This document shows positions 10,935-22,934 of a stretch of 52,710 bases of DNA, piece by piece. The notes under the pieces were generated by a model that worked only from the letters and a program-made list of their open reading frames with translations, ran no database searches and had not been told where the DNA came from. The position numbers were made by a program, and so were the translations under genes. Origin of the DNA: Hymenopellis radicata (lineage: Eukaryota > Basidiomycota > Agaricomycetes > Agaricales > Physalacriaceae); contig JADNRX010000371.1 of NCBI GenBank assembly GCA_015501595.1, positions 1-52,710 of the forward strand. Reading direction: 5' to 3'. Within the stretch, counting starts at the first letter, position 1. Each line of letters begins with the position of its first letter.

Positions 10935-13900
10935 CTAGTAAACGCATTTTCAGTAAAAATTAGTAACATATCGCCCTAGCAGACACGCACCATGCACGGG
11001 AGAGGACCAGCCAGAAGTAGTCGGAAGGAAAGGTAAAGTAAGGGGCTATTGCCTCGATGCCCTTAAATGGAACGGTCCAGATCTCTGACGCATACTTTCA
11101 TGTTTCAAGTTTTAAATTCACTGAGGAGGGTGCCAAACGCCAAATCTGGGCAGAAAGGGTGACTGGCAGTGGGAAATAAGCTATGACATTGACAGGATGA
11201 TCACTATTTCACGGAAGTATAACTAATCGCATCAACCCCGTTACATTGTAACTAGTAGCTACTCCAAGTTATCGACATGTCAAGACGTCAGGTGTCCTAG
11301 TTCTGCTTGATACCGAAACCACACCGAAGAACATGGTCGGTCACCCAAGTCACTGTCAAGTCTGGAGTGCCCATCGTCACTTTCTTAAGGCACCGAGGAG
11401 GACATCAACGAAAACCTCACACTCAGCGTCGGCGGAGCCATGCTTATTTGAATAAGCAGAGCCAAGCATGATCCTGAATGTCTTGAGCCGATTTGGCCGA
11501 AGACATGTAAGCCCGCGAACAACAATCGCGACGCCAATCAGTTGGCGAATCCAAGCTTGCCCATACGAGGGGACCGAGAAACGCGAGTGCGACCACTCAG
11601 CAAAGGAGAATCCTTAAGTAGAATGTATCAATATTGATGACGTGATGGAGCAAGCCTTTATCTCGGGGTACTTAGAACAACTACTTACCGTAAAAGCATC
11701 ATGTGCCCGTCACGATATCGCGTTGTCCGAAATGCCCAGTCGTCAACCCCGAATTCGTTGCCCAGTACACGGAACCTGCGGACAAGCATGAAATCATAAA
11801 TGCGTACTTTCTATGAACTGCCATGTAGCGGTAACGATTGTGCAACATCGTAGTGAGGTAGGCCAAAACTCTTTTTCAACTCTCCAACGCCGTGGAGTCT
11901 GACCTTGGTGGTGGAGAAAGCACTTATGTCTGTCGCGATGGAGAAGAAGCCCGAATCCTGTACACAGAGGTCGTGAAGGCGAGTGCGCCACAGATGAATA
12001 TTTGCATCATTAAGCTCCGCAAGCATATTGCCTCACCATGCCGACGTGAAGACGCTGCGTCGAAATTTGAAGCAAGGCGGGTTGTACATATTCCTATGCC
12101 GTTGAAAATTGATTCTGGGAACGTAGACACCTCGTATTCGAGGGGACGGTCAGAAGCCATGAGCACCACCAACTGGAAGCCGTACTCCTGTATCTGCAAA
12201 AATATTTCCTGCCTCGTCTTGGTACTATGCCAAACTGAGTAAAAATTTCACTCTAAATGGGCAAACTCACTGTTGCACAAGTAGAATCCTACTGGAAGCA
12301 TAAGCATTTCGACGATCGCATAGGCAGGTTCGTAGTACATGGCTATATCCCTCTATTGAATGGCGGGTTCTGCATTTTTTTCAGATGTAAGCATGTCGAC
12401 CGGTTATAGGTGAGACGGAGATGAAACAGGGAAATACTATCATAGAGGTCAGCAGGCAAGCAAGACGAGCACCTTCAGAAGAGGTAATGGTCGACGGCGA
12501 TGATAGTGGCGGTAAGAAGGAGACATGTCACGTTGATGTCACGCAATCACAACTGAGTACGAGCACGGGATCGCGTCATGCTAGCGAAGTTCAAGGTGGT
12601 TTGTCAGACGACCGTCATTCTGGACGCTTTGGAAAACAGCTGCATTGGACTTATAATCTGGTGTACACTGGAGAACTCTTCAAGCTTCGGACAGTTGTGC
12701 ATTATCAATTTCCCAACTTCCTAAAGCCTGTCAAAAAACATCGCGTAGCGATGAGGGACGTCCAGGTACGTCTAAGAAGATAGATGTCGTGCTCCTGAGA
12801 ATATTTATGTGCGATTAGATGTCCTCGTATGTCAGAACGGAAGCATAAATACTAATACTACAAATAAACGGATCCCGCCGCCGCCACAGCTAAGTACTAT
12901 GACCTCCTCAAGTTGTGTTAGGTAGCGGTTAAGACCCAAAAACAAGCCAGCTGGCTAAGCATTTTGATTGAGATCGCCAGGCCACCAAAAGGAGTGCTGC
13001 ACGAGTCAAAGCCAGTGGGGTTCGTTTCATTCAGGTACCGGATGAAATCAACAAAAAGGTTACCAAGTCGCCATGAGTAAGGAGGTCCAAGCTCGATCCT
13101 GAACCGATTCGCTTCTATGCTTCTAAACTCACGAATAGAAATCCCTACAATCAGGACGCCAGTCAGACCGAGCACCTTTACGATGCTCTCGTCCTTGCCC
13201 TGTCACTTGTCCAAGTCGACGATGCTCGCTATATCATTCACCATTCTGTTTGTAACCGTGAAAAGATAGGAAGCAGGACCTCGTTGACATCGCAAGCATA
13301 CCGCCGTAGTGACCTTTCGCTGTCAGCCTGAGGCGAAGATCCAATTATCCCGCACATGCGTGCAGGAGGCGGAATTGATACATCATACAAGGAGGACATC
13401 AAGACCAGGGTCGCCGAGCATCTGCAAGGCCAAGTTAAGCGGATGGCGAAAAGATCCATGTTAGGCAGTGGACATGTATATAGTAATATACATGTCGTCC
13501 TGCCATCCCGATTTGGACAGCGCACTTCTTCGCTTGCCATTTCTCTTCTCGTCCCCGTCATCCCGACATGTCCTCGTCCCTTTTTGGCCCTCCCACCTAC
13601 TCCCTTTACGTGTTGGGTTGGCTGGATCCGTGTTCAGTGTCCTCCCAGCGTTTCACCCGAGTTCTGTTGAGTCGGTTTGCTTTATCCTCTCCCGAGTCCC
13701 CATTGACCCCATCGGATTCCTCACGTGCTCGCGTAGTCCTGCACCGTCCCACTGCCCTCCATTCCGCAAGCCGAGACCTCCACCCCAAACTCAGGATACC
13801 CAAACCCAGGATATGCTTGATATCCTGCTCTTGTGTCTTCCCTTCTTTCCTTTCATCCCTTGCATTACGCGAGCTTAGCTTGGCGACATCTTCATCGTTG

Positions 13901-14363
13901 TGTCCGATCCGGCAGCCCTCCTAACAACGACGTATTCGCGGTCTTTCATTGTCTCGGAGCGAAAAACGGAGAGGATGAAGACGCGTTAGAGGCCAGGATA
14001 TAGTGTTCAGTCATTGGAAAAAGAGGTAATGGGATATTTCATGTTCACCAAGCCGAGATCTCGCGCGCAGACGAAGAGGCAGCAGAACACAAAGACGCGA
14101 TTAGGACCCAGTCATTAGCAGCCTTTTTGAGCTTTAACAGGCAAAACGAGCAAGAACGTAAAACGCCCCAGAGGCAGTTGATACGCGAGAACAGGACGAC
14201 TCAGAACAGATTGGCCAGATACTCAGAGTCAGTGGTGTATCGCGTTGAGAGAACGTGACGTCGGTGAAGGCATACCGGTGCGCGTAGGGAACAGGGTTGC
14301 CATCAAACCGCCACCATCAAATCGCGAAAATGTCTCGCACTCCGTTCTCAACGACGACTAGCA
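10935..14363. other. Long intergenic region without a convincing gene
   Basis: This 3.4-kb stretch holds scattered frames only. On the minus strand, 11810-12320 has pieces such as FGLPHYDVAQSLPLHGSS and ESIFNGIGICTTRLAS that might be exons of an unrecognised gene, but they do not assemble with clear splice sites. A plus frame at 12421-12783 has no family resemblance. The 13480-13920 segment is pyrimidine-rich on the plus strand, which is common in basidiomycete promoters and could serve the DUF6535 gene downstream. Confidence 0.4.
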
Positions 14364-17197
14364 ATGAACGTGAATGGGCGTCACAGCGAGGACGACGCGC
14401 AGTCGCTGTCGGCGGCGTCTAGCTCAGAGCAGATTCCCGAATACGCAGAAATCAAGAGGAAGAAAAGCAAGATATTTGGCGTCCGGCAGCGTACTCGGAC
14501 AGCTGTCTATGGTGCGTAGTATGTTCATTCTTTTTCTCGCCTTCAATTTTCTCGTAGGCGCCTTTGATTATGAGGAAAAATTCCCAGAGGACCCAATTTA
14601 CGGTGAATGCTCTCCTACGGCCAGAGTATGGCGCGCATATATCGAGGAATCGCAGAAATTTGACGTGGAAGTCGTGGAGGATTGGCGGGACACGATTGAT
14701 GTCTTGCTCGTATTCGTGAGCAAGTCTTTCTTGCCAACTGACCTTTTCTGACTGTCGATTACAGGCTGGTCTGTTCTCTGCAGTAGTCAGCACATTCGCA
14801 GTGGAAGGGTACCAAAATCTCCAGCCAGACTACCAGCAATTGTCCACCTCCCTGCTCATCGATCTCGTCACTCTACAAACCAATACCACGTTCGAACCCT
14901 CCATCCCAGACTTGGACGCATTCTCCCCGACGCTACAGAACATCTGGGTCAACGGGCTATGGTTTACAAGCCTTACCATGAGCTTAATCACCGCTCTAAT
15001 CTCGGGCCTGATCAAGCAATGGCTACATCACTATACCATCATCCCCTCCGGTACGCCCCGCGAGAGAAGTTGCATCCGCCAATATCGCTACCGCGGCCTA
15101 CAGCTCTGGCATGTCCCAATTATCATCGGCCTTCTCCCGTGCTCATGCACCTCGCCCTCGCCTTGTTCTTCATAGGACTCGCGCTTTTCCTCATCCAAAT
15201 TCACGCACCAATTGCCTGGTTCATTATTGGTGTCGGCATTATCGTCTATGTTGCCTATATCATGGTCACGCTGCTCCCTCTTCGCTTTCCCCAGTGCCCG
15301 TATCAGACTCCGCTAGGCAGCCTCATTCACGCGTCCTTCTTCTACGCGCAAGAGCTCCTCCTTCCCGTCCACCCTCCCGGATTCTGTTTCAAAAGTCTTC
15401 GTGAAATCGAATTGGATACGGTTCGGTCAATCGTGCCTACCTTGTGCATTGATGCGCTTCACTGGTTCTATACCCTCTCCTCAAATACCAGCGTCCGCAG
15501 CATCGTCATCCAAGCCATCGGCGGCCTCCCCATGTCGTCGATTGAGGCCGTACGCGCCAAGTTCCAGGAATCGGATATATTGGCAGACCATGCAGACCTT
15601 ACAAAGTCCTGCCTTGTTGCGAGTCGTTCCGCTGACATGGTCTCACCTGCCCAAGGGGAAGAGTCCAAGCTTGAGCGACTGCTTCGCTTCGAGCTCGTCC
15701 TCCCGCCAAAGGTCATTCACGCACCCCTTGTTCCGATTTTGAAGGTGCCAGAAACAGCGAGTGTGAACCTTACCGCCGTGGGTTTGACGAGCCACTTTCG
15801 GACAGACCTTTTATCGCCATATTGGAGTGCGCGGTCGATGGAGCTTTTGATCAGCGTACTCCAGAAACAGATGGATGTTCGTCTGCCTCCTATGGTTTGG
15901 GCCAGCCTTATTGCGCGAGCTGCGGATATCAACGTTCGCTCCCTGGAGCAAAACGTTGACAGCTGGGTGATGATGTGCGGGTCTTTGCTCGACGCCTCTA
16001 CCCAGAACTGGTCGTTGAGCCAAGCAGCCACGCTCAGCGGTGCGCCAGACACTATGCTCATCCGCCAAAGCGTTAATGTCCATTTGTACGATGTCGTGGT
16101 CGAAACTATGCTTCGTGCGTACACGCAGACGGGCTTCAACCCCGTCTCACGCGATACGCTCATTCGCCCGCGGATCCAACTTCTTGTGTGTGTCATCAAC
16201 TTTCTCCTCCTTCGCAGCCCGCTTGGCGTCGACGCAGACACCAGCTCTTCTTTCCCTGTCCTCCATCTTTTCCTGCATACAACGCAGGAGCTGGAACGAT
16301 GTATCGCCTACTGCCCAGACCTGAATTGGTGGAAACGCATGCCATCTTCAATGCATTGGAGTCCATTTTACAGTCTCCGTCTTTGCGTCGGATTCCGCTC
16401 TTGATATATGGACAGCAAGGGTATGCGTTCTCGAAACGTACAGTATGCTTCTTGGCATTCCAGCACGCCTCAAGAACGGCTTCTTGCCCATGCCGTTGCG
16501 CATCGCTCCCTCGTCTCTCGCGCTCGTTCCTCTGCAGCGGCTCATCGAGGTCGTCTTCAATGACAATGAATGGCGCCACCCTCCTCCTTCATCCACATTC
16601 TTCGAAGGCGCGCTCTATGGATATTTTCAAACCCTTTGCAAGTTTCTTCGGCAATGCTTTAAGGTGCACATTACGGTCGTATATGACGCGTTTCGCGTCG
16701 CTGGCGGGCTGGCACTTGGTGAGGATTGCTTGTGCCATGCCCTCTTTGGGGCAATGGTCGAGGCGTATGTGATGGGATTTATGACGCCTTCGACAACACT
16801 AGTGCGTTCGGTGGTGCATAACCAGCTGGATTACCTTTTCGAATTGAAAAGCGCCAATCTGCTGCACGCTTCTCTGACGCTCGGCATCCAGTGCTCGACT
16901 CGGGTGGGCGCGAGGGACGCGTTGTTGGGATTAGCCAAGAGTCGCATGCAGGATGTTGTCTGGGAAGATTGTTTGACGGAGATGAGGCGCATCGTCGATG
17001 CCGATGCGAGTGACGAGTGGTTTGAGAGGCAGAGGTTGAGAATAGCGAGTGAGTTGGATGTCGAGGAGGTGAAGCATGGTGTGCGACAGGCGTTGTCCAT
17101 GTTGGAAAACCTTCGAGGAGTACCACTGGTAGCGATGCCCCTGCAGGAAGTGGTTGATGTTCATGGTATTTCTGTTGAACTGCGGAGAAAATATTAG
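14364..17197 (+). CDS. DUF6535 domain membrane protein, three frame breaks
   Basis: ATG at 14364 (MNVNGRHSEDDAQS) leads through an intron (about 14512-14559) to AFDYEEKFPEDPIYGECSP, ... WRDTIDVLLVF, a second intron (about 14717-14764), then AGLFSAVVSTFAVEGYQNL: this is the diagnostic DUF6535 block with its first membrane helix. More helices follow: WFTSLTMSLITALISGLIK and, after a frame change at about 15139, LMHLALALFFIGLALFLIQ and WFIIGVGIIVYVAYIMVTLL. The large C-terminal region (15300-17197) is helical and ends VDVHGISVELRRKY. Breaks: CCCGTG at 15139 (one G short), about 16320-16328 (before LVETHAIFNALESIL) and about 16440-16450 (before LLGIPARLKNGFLPM). Homology continues across each, so the gene is probably intact in the organism. 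The family is expanded in Agaricomycetes; function unknown. Confidence 0.8.
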
Positions 17198-18108
17198 GTG
17201 AGTTACCATGTTCAGTTCGTTCAATGTAGGATCAGTCGTTCATTTAAAATTCATAGATTGAGTTCTACAGTGCACATGTAATTACTGCTGCAAGTTTTCC
17301 TCGCCCAATCGTTATGGCTGAAGACAACAGAGAACGGAACGCATTTCTCAATGTCCACATAATACTGATGTCGCTGATTCATGGACCCTAAGGCGCATGA
17401 AATGTCCCTGGCCAACCGACGCGACGTCTTATCATCGCCTTCTATCACATGCGGTGTTGCCGTCCGACTTGGGCTCGGCGTACGCTGCCACCCTTCAAAA
17501 CGACACCCGGAGCCCCAAATATCTGCCCCTTCTCCGACTCGCAACCGAGCTTGGGCAAACGGGATATGTTACAGCGGCTGCATATCGACAATTCGAGCGT
17601 CAATGCCTTATACCCCGAGTCGGTCCCGTTAACGGAGGAGAGCGAGACCGAGCACATGTGGCGTAAATAAGGTACTCTGAAGGGACATCAGTAGTATGTG
17701 CATCGTTGTAACACGCAGTGCTGTTAACCATCCATTATCTGCAGGCCGAGAAAGGGTTGCAAACTTCGAATGCGCGGTATTATCAATGAGTAATTATTAG
17801 CGGGCAGTATTATTATTCAATTTGGATCGCATATCGAATGTTCAAGCTTAGTGCGTGTTTGACGCGTCAAAACTTCAGCGTAGTCGTGCTGACTTCTCCT
17901 TGAGTAGTACACGTCTAGGCCGGCCGGCCGACTGCGTAATCCTCGCTTCGTGTTCAAAATAGGCGCGTACGAGTTCGTAAGGCCGGAATCTCGCTTACCA
18001 GTCGCAAATAAAAGAAGCTTTTTAATTTGAACGCCGTTCCGCGTCCCCTAATTGTTCGGAGGAGCAACGTGGCGGTACTCGCCCGTTGACCACCATGATG
18101 CTAGGTAA
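17198..18108. other. Intergenic region, AT-rich, no supported gene
   Basis: Overlapping open frames at 17381-17670 exist on both strands (for example LRLATELGQTGYVTAAAY on plus) but lack splice signals, a start context or a family match. From 17700 to 18060 the sequence is AT-rich with no coding signal; it probably holds the 3' end of the DUF6535 gene and the promoter of the next F-box gene. Confidence 0.4.
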
Positions 18109-19728
18109 AGTGCTGCTCATTTCCAAGCGGTCCAGCGCACTGAATTAGCGACAGTTCCAGATGATGTATGGCCGTCCAAGACACGCCTCTGCACCAAATG
18201 CAAGCAATCCCTTCCCTCTCATTACCGACATCCCCTTCCCGCCGGCCAACCCCTCGTGCGTCTGCGGAGCTCCATCTTCCCATCGCAAGCCGAACTTGAT
18301 AGCCTAGCGCCTCTTGTCGCGGAGGTGTCGCACGAGGTCGCGCTCTACGACGAGCAAATTGCTCGCATTCAACGCGTTTTGAAGAGGCTGAAGAGCGATC
18401 GCCAAGCATTGGCGCAATACCTGGTTCGCCAGAAAGGATTGTCTGCGCATATTCGGAAGCTTCCTCCCCAGATCCTCATATCCATCTTCCAATACGTGTG
18501 CCATGATTATGACAGCGCTGACCTGGCGAATCTGCACCCGGCTAGCATCCTTCGCGCGGTATGCGTCAAGTGGTTCAATATCACAGCGACGTCGTCGAGT
18601 CTTTGGTCGCATATAAACATCGACATTCCTTATACCTTCACGGAGTGGTGGAGCCCGCCCGCTGAGCGCGAAGAACAGGAAATCCCGTTGCGAAATGGGA
18701 CCCTTGCAGCCTCTCAGGCCGTCGCGCTCTCGCGACAGGAAACGCTGAACGTGACGTTCATTTGTCCCCGTTGTCCGCCAGGGATGTCGCCTCTCCACGT
18801 TCTGGGCCAGTCCCACGCTCGATGGCGGAAGCTAACGATAAGCGAGGATGTGCTCCCTGACCTGGGCAGTTCGATCTGTCAAACTTGGAAGAGCTGACGG
18901 TGAAGCGGATCTTGTCGCCTCGCGATCCTCACCGCTCGCTGCTTTCGTTGTCAGACCTGACACGGCTGGTTTATATCGACGCGGTTCCAAATGTTGTACT
19001 GCAACCAGCATTTGACAGTCTCCGACATCTTGAACTCCGAATTGGGGATGCGCCGCGGATATCATTGGCGCCTGTATTGCTTTGCTTATCCCAGATGCAA
19101 CATCTGACGTCGTTGTGTCTTTCGCTTCCTGACTTTGTCGAGGAGGAGAGTAGTAATCTATCGCCTATTACCCTCGCCTCTGTCAACACATTCTCATGGA
19201 CGTCCGGCTGTCGTGGTGTTTCTTGCCTTGACAAGCTGGATTTTCCCTCCATTTCGCACCTCACGCTCACAGGCGCAGTGGGCACGATTACCGTCGATGC
19301 AATCCTTAGCTTGCTCGAGCGATCTGCGGCTCACGTTAGTGAGCTTGTACTGGACGATCTCCAGGCCATATTGTCGGAGGACCTCATTCGCCTCTTATCG
19401 TCCTCCGCATTCACCGACCTCACACACCTTTCCATCAAAGAGCTGCCCCGCGTCGTCGGGTGTTGGGTGCTTGACATTACAGGTTATCCTGTCGCTAAGC
19501 GGGAATAACCTCGCCCGGAGAATCTGTCGCAAACTAAACCACGTCCAGTTCGTATGGAACTCTTCTGGAGACCTGGCAGTGGATGAGACGGTCGTTCTGG
19601 ATATGATTCAGTCGCGGTGGTATAGCAAGGCGCACGGCGAGAGATTGGAGTCTGCGGCGCTTGGGATGTATGGGAAGGAGATTGATGAATGTGAAGAGAC
19701 ATTTAGGACTTTGAGGAGAGTGGTTTGA
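18109..19728 (+). CDS. F-box-like protein with N-terminal CxxC motif, two frame breaks
   Basis: The open frame begins before the first Met (18256) and includes RLCTKCKQSLPSHYRHPL, the CxxC-containing leader often seen ahead of the F-box in this class, so the true start lies upstream or in an earlier exon. A coiled-coil (VAEVSHEVALYDEQIARIQ ... LKRLKSDRQALAQYLVRQ) is followed by the F-box core IRKLPPQILISIFQYVC ... ILRAVCVKWFNITATSSSLW. The leucine-rich tail changes frame at about 18864 (PDLG to FDLSNLEELTVKR) and about 19450-19470 (before LSLSGNNLARRICRKL), ending FRTLRRVV at 19728. The sense continues through each break, which favours base-calling errors over decay. Predicted SCF substrate receptor. 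Confidence 0.75.
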
Positions 19729-20034
19729 ATATATATCATCTTTGCATATAGGTGTCTGTAGATTAGTGGGATATTAGATTATAATAATATATAGAAGGGA
19801 TCCATTGCTCTGAACTCGGATTCGAGATCACTCATTGTCCCTCGAATAATGAAATCAAATGAAACTGTTGCCTGTGTCAGAAGCAATCGAAATTTACTGT
19901 CGAATGGTGATAAGCTCTCAGGTGATTGCACACACATATCGACTGTTCAAGAATGAATCGTTGCAGATATAAAGGAGGGCTCGTTTGTAGTCCCGTCACA
20001 TTAAGACATAAATAAACAACTTGTTTGATAATGC

Positions 20035-21408
20035 TCAGAATTGCGGGACAGCATTCTTCAACAACATCTCAAAGTATGCCTGGTTCCATTGACCTGCCTC
20101 AGGAGCAGGCTTGTATGCTATCGGAGTCGAGTGTCAGCAAACGCTCATAGTAGCAAGGAGGAGGACTTACCATCGGATTTGCCACAGAATGAGTCGTAGC
20201 GGGTAGCAGACGTGTTACTGGTACCATCAGATTCACCTCCCGGTTTCACCCACACAAAGGCGTCAGCGAGAGACGTCCCAGTGCTGGAGGTCGGACGAAC
20301 ACCGAAGCCGGCGCCGTTGACGTTGCACCAGTCGCCCCACTCAAGGCGGAGCCCTGGACGGCGTTGCGCCCGGTGTCGACGATGGCGTGGTTGGGCATGC
20401 CCGCAGTCTGGAGCGCCGCGCCGAAGATGGTGACGTATCGCTGTTCGTCCTGGCACTTGTCGTACTGGCCGTCGGCGGTGTTCTCGAACTCGCCGGGGTT
20501 CTTGATCCAGGCGTTCCATCCCGCGACGTTGGTGGCGATGCCGTGAACGGAGGCGGGGGAGCCGGCGTTTTTGTAGGCTTTGGCGAGCTCCTGGGCGCCG
20601 GGTTCTGGATGTAGCTCTGAGGATGCGAACGCAGGTTGAAGAGGGAATGGGCTTACGCAGGTTGGCGTCCCATCCGAGCCAGCCACCGTGGCCAGCATCG
20701 ATGTACATGGCGACGTTGGGAAGGTTCAATTGCTGGAGGGCGTAGACGACACCATCACGGTAACCAGCGGCGGATTGTTGGCAAGTGGTCAAGTTGGAGT
20801 TGGTGACCAAGTTGGGCAAAGAGTCGGGCTCGATGAGAGCAGCGATGGCAATGTTGGGGTTCCTCTTGATAATTTGAACAATGGCTAGAAGAGATTTATC
20901 AGATACATTTGTTCGATCCGTGGCGTGGAGACTGACGATCAATGTACTGGGATTTGTATGTCGAGAGTTGGCCGACAGCCAATTCACCATTGGACGCCTT
21001 CGCAGCACAGTCACGTCCTGGCAAGTCGTAAATGACAACACCGAAGATTTCGTCGCAGGTGGTCTCCTGTAGGTAGCTTTCGAAGGTCGGGATAGTCGAC
21101 ATGGTATCGCTGTAAACACGTCAGAACCAAATATGTGAATTGTTACAAGACGCTTACAGCCACAAGAACGACCCAACGTTTGCGACTTTGAGGGCGGCCG
21201 CTTGCAGACTGGAATCGGTCATGTTCTGTGCCGCAGCACGGACGCGGTCACCATAATAGCTGTTCGCATGGAGGGTCCGACCCGAGAAGGGGTTCTGGGA
21301 CTGGGGGATGTTGACAGCCGAAGTGCACGCCGCACGCTTCCTGTTGTTGGGAGCAGCGAGTGCGACAGCAGCGCCGAGGGCGACCGACAGGAAAGCCAAG
21401 TACTTCAT
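20035..21408 (-). CDS. GH6 cellobiohydrolase (1,4-beta-glucanase), no CBM
   Basis: A secreted enzyme starting MKYLAFLSVALGAAVALAAP (signal peptide) followed by a short basic NRKR processing-like site and AACTSAVNIPQSQNPFSG. Conserved GH6 blocks: FLWLDTMSTIP, VVIYDLPGRDCAAKASNGE, LIEPDSLPNLVTN (the two catalytic aspartate regions), NLPNVAMYIDAGHGGWLGW, LEWGDWCNVNGAGFGVRP and FVWVKPGGESDGTS; the end is AGQWNQAYFEMLLKNAVPQF. Four GT-AG introns fall at about 20119-20173, 20604-20657, 20885-20935 and 21112-21158. It hydrolyses cellulose from the non-reducing end. There is no cellulose-binding module or linker at the N-terminus, unlike classical Cel6A. At about 20351 one G is missing (CGGAGCCC for CGGAGGCCC on plus), which shifts VQG out of frame with LRLEWGDWC; the rest is intact, so a sequence error is likely. 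Confidence 0.93.
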
Positions 21409-21778
21409 GGTGAAGGAAGAGAGCGCTTCAGTGAAGAATAGCAGGTTTACATCCTCCTTATATACCGGAAAACCGTAGTATCCCCCTGTCGTACGGTAGG
21501 CCTGTTCAAGGACGCTGCATAACTGTCAGGAGAAACGTCCGGTGATAATGAGTCTGGTGGTCGAAGGGAAAGACATCGGGACCAGAAAACAAGAAACCAG
21601 TCACACCTGCTACCGAAATTGATCACAAGAACAATGTCGCGAACGGACACGAGATGAGCGGATTGCGCGCAGTGGGCGGTCAGCGTTGAAAGAAGACTGC
21701 GTAAGAGAGAGACGAACGACGCTGTCTAAATCTGGATCAGCATTGGCGCGCCGAAATGCCTGCACATCGAGGTGGAGA

Positions 21779-22372
21779 CTACGGAGTGATCAAAAATGCC
21801 GTCACGTACGAGTCGAAGAGCAACGAGATGACATCCCAAATAGGCCGGGAAACAGTCAGATGATGCCGCCGCGTCAATCTCTGAACTTGATTACCCTTTC
21901 CAGACCCGCGGCTATGATTTACGACGGAGTATATCCAGTCAAAGTACGAGTCCATCGGATAAAACACGGTTTGAAAATTGCAATTTGACCGTATGAGGCG
22001 ACAGATGTCGAACCAGTGCGGTCCTTCTGCCAGGATATAACTCGGAAACGGACGGTGGTCGAAAAACGCGTCTCTTGCGTCTAATGAATTGGATGAGCAG
22101 ACGCTTTTAACAAATATCAGATAGCTGTCTGCATTGAATTGCGCGCCGGCGCGAAGGGAAACAGTGGTGGAGATACCGCTGATAAAGCTAGAAGAGTACT
22201 CGGACAAAGTGCTGATGTTAATGATGATGCCAAGCCAGACATACCTCATGCACATACGCCGGCTGAACTCATCGCGGAACGCATGCCTTATGTTGCGAAG
22301 AGTAGCCAGCACAGGTATTGTAGCGGAGAGAACGTAATCAAGCGCAGATGAAGTAGGTGCGATCTGCATCAT
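21779..22372 (-). CDS. Hypothetical protein, possible membrane segments
   Basis: A 197-codon open frame starts MMQIAPTSSALDYVLSATIP at 22372 and ends SYVTAFLITP at 21779. It contains mildly hydrophobic stretches (YVWLGIIINISTLSEYSSSF) and a long polar C-terminal part (HSRGSGKGNQVQRLTRRHH). No family is recognised and no intron is needed. It lies 0.4 kb upstream of the GH6 gene in the same orientation. Random occurrence of a frame this long is possible but uncommon here. Confidence 0.3.
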   Translation of the reverse strand: MMQIAPTSSALDYVLSATIPVLATLRNIRHAFRDEFSRRMCMRYVWLGIIINISTLSEYSSSFISGISTTVSLRAGAQFNADSYLIFVKSVCSSNSLDARDAFFDHRPFPSYILAEGPHWFDICRLIRSNCNFQTVFYPMDSYFDWIYSVVNHSRGSGKGNQVQRLTRRHHLTVSRPIWDVISLLFDSYVTAFLITP

Positions 22373-22523
22373 TGAGGCATATACTGTAGTCTGGTAGTCT
22401 TGTCGCGTCGCGTCACTGCATGAGCAAATGCCACCGGACCTCGACCATTCAACAACATGGGGCTAAAGAAGATCAGTTTATATTGCAGAAGACGATGACG
22501 AAGACAAACCTTCACATATCATC

Positions 22524-22934
22524 TCAGTAATAAGGAAACCATCCTGGCTCCCCCGTCAATCCCAACCTATTCTTCAAAGCGCTGAGGACTTCCTCAGACG
22601 GCATCAATCCGTCTGGCGAAGCGTTGTGCGCTAAGACGAGGGTCATCCCGGTTCGCAGGTCTTCAAGCAGCGCTCTGCTCCAGATGCGTCTCGACTCAAC
22701 ATACAGGGTGTCGGCGTCGGCAGGTTGTCTTCCGGACAACTTGGCAGGAGGTAACCAAAGGCCATCGGTATATCGAAATGAGGAATCGTACTCAACGCGC
22801 GAGTTACAGGCATGTTGCAGTCCACTATGCAATACGCGTAAGAATTAGACAGGATGCACGAGGGAAAGTAGAGAGTACTATACCTGTTTGAAGGTGATAG
22901 AGTAGTAAGGCAATACGCCAGGTAAAGAATCCAT
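22524..22934 (-). CDS. Small hypothetical protein conserved-looking C-terminus
   Basis: A short first exon MDSLPGVLPYYSITFKQ begins at 22934 and stops at a GTATAG donor near 22883. The second exon, after an AG near 22827, reads SGLQHACNSRVEYDSSFRY, TDGLWLPPAKLSGRQPADAD, then TLYVESRRIWSRALLEDLR, TGMTLVLAHNASPDGLMPS and ends GLTGEPGWFPYY. The pattern (TDGLW.PPA, LY.ESRR.W...LL.DL, LVLAHN) has the look of a small conserved Agaricomycete protein of unknown role. The two exons do not join in frame exactly as read, so either the splice site is different or one base is missing. No signal peptide or membrane segment. Confidence 0.45.

Noticed and set aside
12421..12783. 120-codon plus frame
   Set aside because: No splice context, family match or biased codon pattern; isolated in a long non-coding stretch.
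13356..13924. Overlapping plus frames of 104-136 codons
   Set aside because: Pyrimidine-rich tract typical of a promoter region; three overlapping frames are all open, with no homology.
15717..16241. 174-codon minus frame opposite the DUF6535 gene
   Set aside because: Antisense shadow of a well supported coding region.
20145..21176. Long minus frame read as one protein
   Set aside because: Runs through introns and a frame change of the GH6 gene; only parts of it are exons.
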